From positions 185,763 through 249,762 of the forward strand of contig JADJMH010000016.1 of the NCBI GenBank assembly GCA_016709675.1: a DNA stretch of 64,000 nucleotides, read 5' to 3'. The translations under genes were made by a program, and so were the position numbers. This stretch comes from Candidatus Accumulibacter proximus (GTDB lineage Bacteria; Pseudomonadota; Gammaproteobacteria; Burkholderiales; Rhodocyclaceae). The notes beneath the pieces are model-generated. The model ran no database searches and was not told the DNA's origin. It was given only the letters and a program-made list of their open reading frames with translations. How positions within the stretch are numbered: position 1 is the stretch's first letter; every line of letters begins with the position of its first letter. Below, in pieces: positions 62,044-64,000 of this stretch.

Positions 62044-63538
62044 ATCGGTCGGTAGCCTGGCTATTGTTAACGAAGGCGTCGGTCAGCCCCATCGCCATGC
62101 CTTTCGTAGGGGGAGAGATCGGGGGCATGTCCAGGAGATCCTGGCGGCGGGTGAGATGCAGCGCCCCGGGCTCGGGGGTTTCGCGGGCTCGCATCTCCAG
62201 GATGTTGGCGACGTACTCGCAACTGTAGGCGGCGAACGCCATACCGTCCTGGATGGCCCGATCAACGGCGTCGACGCCGTAGATTTCGCTCAGGGCGACG
62301 ATCTTGCGGAGGTGATGGCGCGGATTGACGCGGCGTTGCTCGATGCCGCGCTTGAGATAAGCCTGAGCATCCCGCGACAGGCTCAGGAACTGCACCAGCA
62401 AGCGCTGCTCACGGGCGTTGCGCCGTTGGGCGAGCAGCGCCTTCGGATGATCGGGGTTCTCTATATCCTGACGCCGATCATAGCTGCGGACTTGGCGCGC
62501 AACGAGCTGGTCCTGGTGGTAAATGCACCCGATCGGGTAAGCTTTCAGCGTCACGCGCTGACTCGCCAACTCGGCCGGTACCGAATAGTGATTGGTGTCG
62601 AGCGCGACACGGAACTGCTTCGAACGCGCTGGCTCTGGATGCGACCGATATCGTAGGGCATCGGATTGAGGGGCTGCGAAAGCAGCGCTTGCTCGTCCTT
62701 GAACCGGTCCAGGGTCGCTGGTGCGTTTCCCCATGGATGCGGACATTGGCGATGGTCGCCAGCCAGACCTCAACGGCCGGATTGACCGCGCTGAAGTCAA
62801 GCAGGTCGAACCGTTCAGGAAATTTTTTTTTGACATAGCCCACCCCGTTTTCGACGCGTCCTTTTTCGTTGCCCCTTCGCGACGTTGCGGGGCGAATACC
62901 AAACCCCCAATGCCGAGCGAAATCGACATAGCGGGGTTGAACGCCGGCGCTTCCCCGACGACACGGGAGAGGACGGCCGGCTCGGGTTGTCGATCATCAA
63001 GCGACGGACGGCCGGAACGCCGGCAAGGCGTTCTCGTGGGCGGCGAGAAATGTTCCATGGTTTGCGAGACGGTGAATTCGACATACATCAGGCGGCTATG
63101 GCACAGCACCATGACGAAGAAGGACAGTCGCCGGCGCGTCGAACCGACGGCGATCGTGCCGCTAATCACCCCAGATCCACCTGGGCGCATTCGCCGGGGG
63201 CAAAGACTCCAACGAGGAAGGCTTGTCGGCGCACCGGCCGGACCTTGGAGACGTAGGTCTTGACCATCGTGTAGCCCCCGCGAAGCCTTCCTCGCGCCAG
63301 GCGCTGGTAAGATCTGCTGCGCGCTGTACGGGTGGGTTTCCAGCAGGCGAATGATGCGGTTCTTGAAGTCGAGCCGACTGCTGCGCGGCGCCGACTGCCG
63401 AGGCATGGAACTGCGGGCAGCCCACCCACTTAGCCACGGTGTCAGGATGCAGATCGAGGGCGCGGGCGGTCTGGGCGATGGTCAGTTGCTGCCGGTCGTG
63501 GCAATCATGATCTTGCAGTACATCTCGTAATTGATCAT
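61985..63538 (-). pseudogene. istA: IS21-family IstA, frameshifted
   Basis: Start near 63538 (MINYEMYCKI, then in another frame QQLTIAQTARALDLHPDTVAKW, the HTH). Later parts read APGECAQVDLG-like sequence, VMVLCHSRLMYVEFTVSQTMEHF, then the C-terminal FRVALDTNHYSVPAELASQRVTLKAYP and AQAYLKRGIEQRRVNPRHHLRKIVALSEIYG. Several indels separate these pieces, so no active transposase is made. Confidence 0.75.
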
Positions 63539-64000
63539 GGCGTCCGACCGGGACGGCCCGCAACCCTCCGATTCGCAAAGCGATTTCGTCCGCCGCGAGT
63601 TCGCGCTTCCGAACTGGCGGGCCCATCCAAGACCAGGACCTGGTAGAGCGGCCGTTGATAGGCGATGGAGTCCGGCGCGGATGAGCCCCTCGCGGGCCTG
63701 ACTCCAGGCGGACAGACGCCGTCGACAGACAACGAGTCAGCGTGGCATCGGTAGTAACTCAACCCCTGGACATCGGCGACGGTCACCAAGGAACAGATAG
63801 AAGCGCGGCCGCCGGCGGATCACAGCGATCGAGATAGCGTTCGCGGACCAGGCGTGGTCGATCAGCTGAATTGCCGGGGATCGTTCCGGATCCGTTGCGG
63901 ACAGAGCACTCGTTTGAGGTTACCAGTCCTTCCAGCCAGATGTCATGTCCCAGTTTTAACAGCTGCCGGGTGCTCCTGGCTATGTCATCTTGCAACGTGC
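63539..64000. other. Window end, no confident gene
   Basis: 462 bases beyond the start of the second istA. A minus-strand frame at 63783-63995 begins MQDDIARSTRQLLKLGHDIWLEGLVTS, faintly like the start of a transaldolase, but the resemblance ends after about 25 residues. It may be a remnant or chance. Confidence 0.3.

Larger units (their letters stand above)
61320..63538 (-). mobile_element. Second decayed IS21-family element
   Basis: A minus-strand istA-istB order is recognisable in several frames, so this is a different IS21 relative from the one at 46 kb (istA and istB sequences differ). Ends are not clearly defined; I did not find matching terminal repeats. The small protein and palindromes at 60.9-61.3 kb lie just downstream of istB. 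Confidence 0.7.

Noticed and set aside
63783..63995. Possible transaldolase start
   Set aside because: Similarity fades after about 25 residues and the frame lacks the lysine-containing core; kept only as a note in the end region.

Overview
The window reads as a high-GC betaproteobacterial chromosome, most like the Rhodocyclales / Candidatus Accumulibacter group. I infer this from the cluster of polyhydroxyalkanoate (PHA) genes, the H-NS histone-type protein, and the general gene style. No rRNA or tRNA is visible, so the placement is an inference.

1-28.6 kb is mostly intact core-like sequence. It opens with the C-terminal part of a class I PHA synthase. An acyl-CoA ligase, a second PHA-synthase-like hydrolase, an enoyl-CoA hydratase and a PHB-depolymerase-family esterase with an unusual N-terminal extension follow. 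Next come two glutathione transferases, an alpha/beta hydrolase, a ComB-family phosphatase, a Spy/CpxP-like protein divergent from an OmpR/EnvZ-type two-component system, a TerB/DUF697 protein, SelO, a TIGR02647 protein, a PlpD-like patatin autotransporter, a TrkA-N potassium channel, a DUF6394-like membrane protein, a methyltransferase with a frameshifted restriction partner, and an RND efflux pair.

29.2-38.2 kb is a scar zone. It holds broken IS66, DUF4338, tyrosine-recombinase and serine-recombinase pieces around an intact VapBC toxin-antitoxin pair. Then come a 693-residue nucleotidyltransferase fused to a C-terminal region with a degenerate Nudix-like motif, a formylglycine-generating-enzyme-like lipoprotein, a broken LuxR regulator, a holin-like fragment, Tag, YccF, H-NS and a DUF4124 protein.

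38.7-64 kb is accessory DNA. Two blocks of integrative-element genes, all on the minus strand, bracket the interior. The left block (40.4-43.3 kb) has a FlhDC-like activator pair, RadC and ArdC relics, a small protein and a zinc-finger/TOPRIM primase. The right block (58.9-60.8 kb) has a small protein, RecT and a RecE-like relic. Between them lie a SLOG-TIR protein, a decayed IS21-family element with a passenger gene, an orphan XRE antitoxin-like gene, an AAA ATPase plus subtilase pair matching IetAS, an AAA ATPase plus DUF4435 pair matching PARIS, an HU protein and an NHL-repeat protein. A second decayed IS21-family element follows at 61.3-63.5 kb.

The functional themes are PHA/acyl-CoA metabolism, envelope stress and transport on the left, and an anti-phage defence island inside an integrative element on the right. 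The least expected signals are repeated leaders in the integrative element that could hide the Shine-Dalgarno sequence, short palindromes built into the IS21 passenger genes, a tandem duplication across a gene junction, and the fused depolymerase with a strong internal start.
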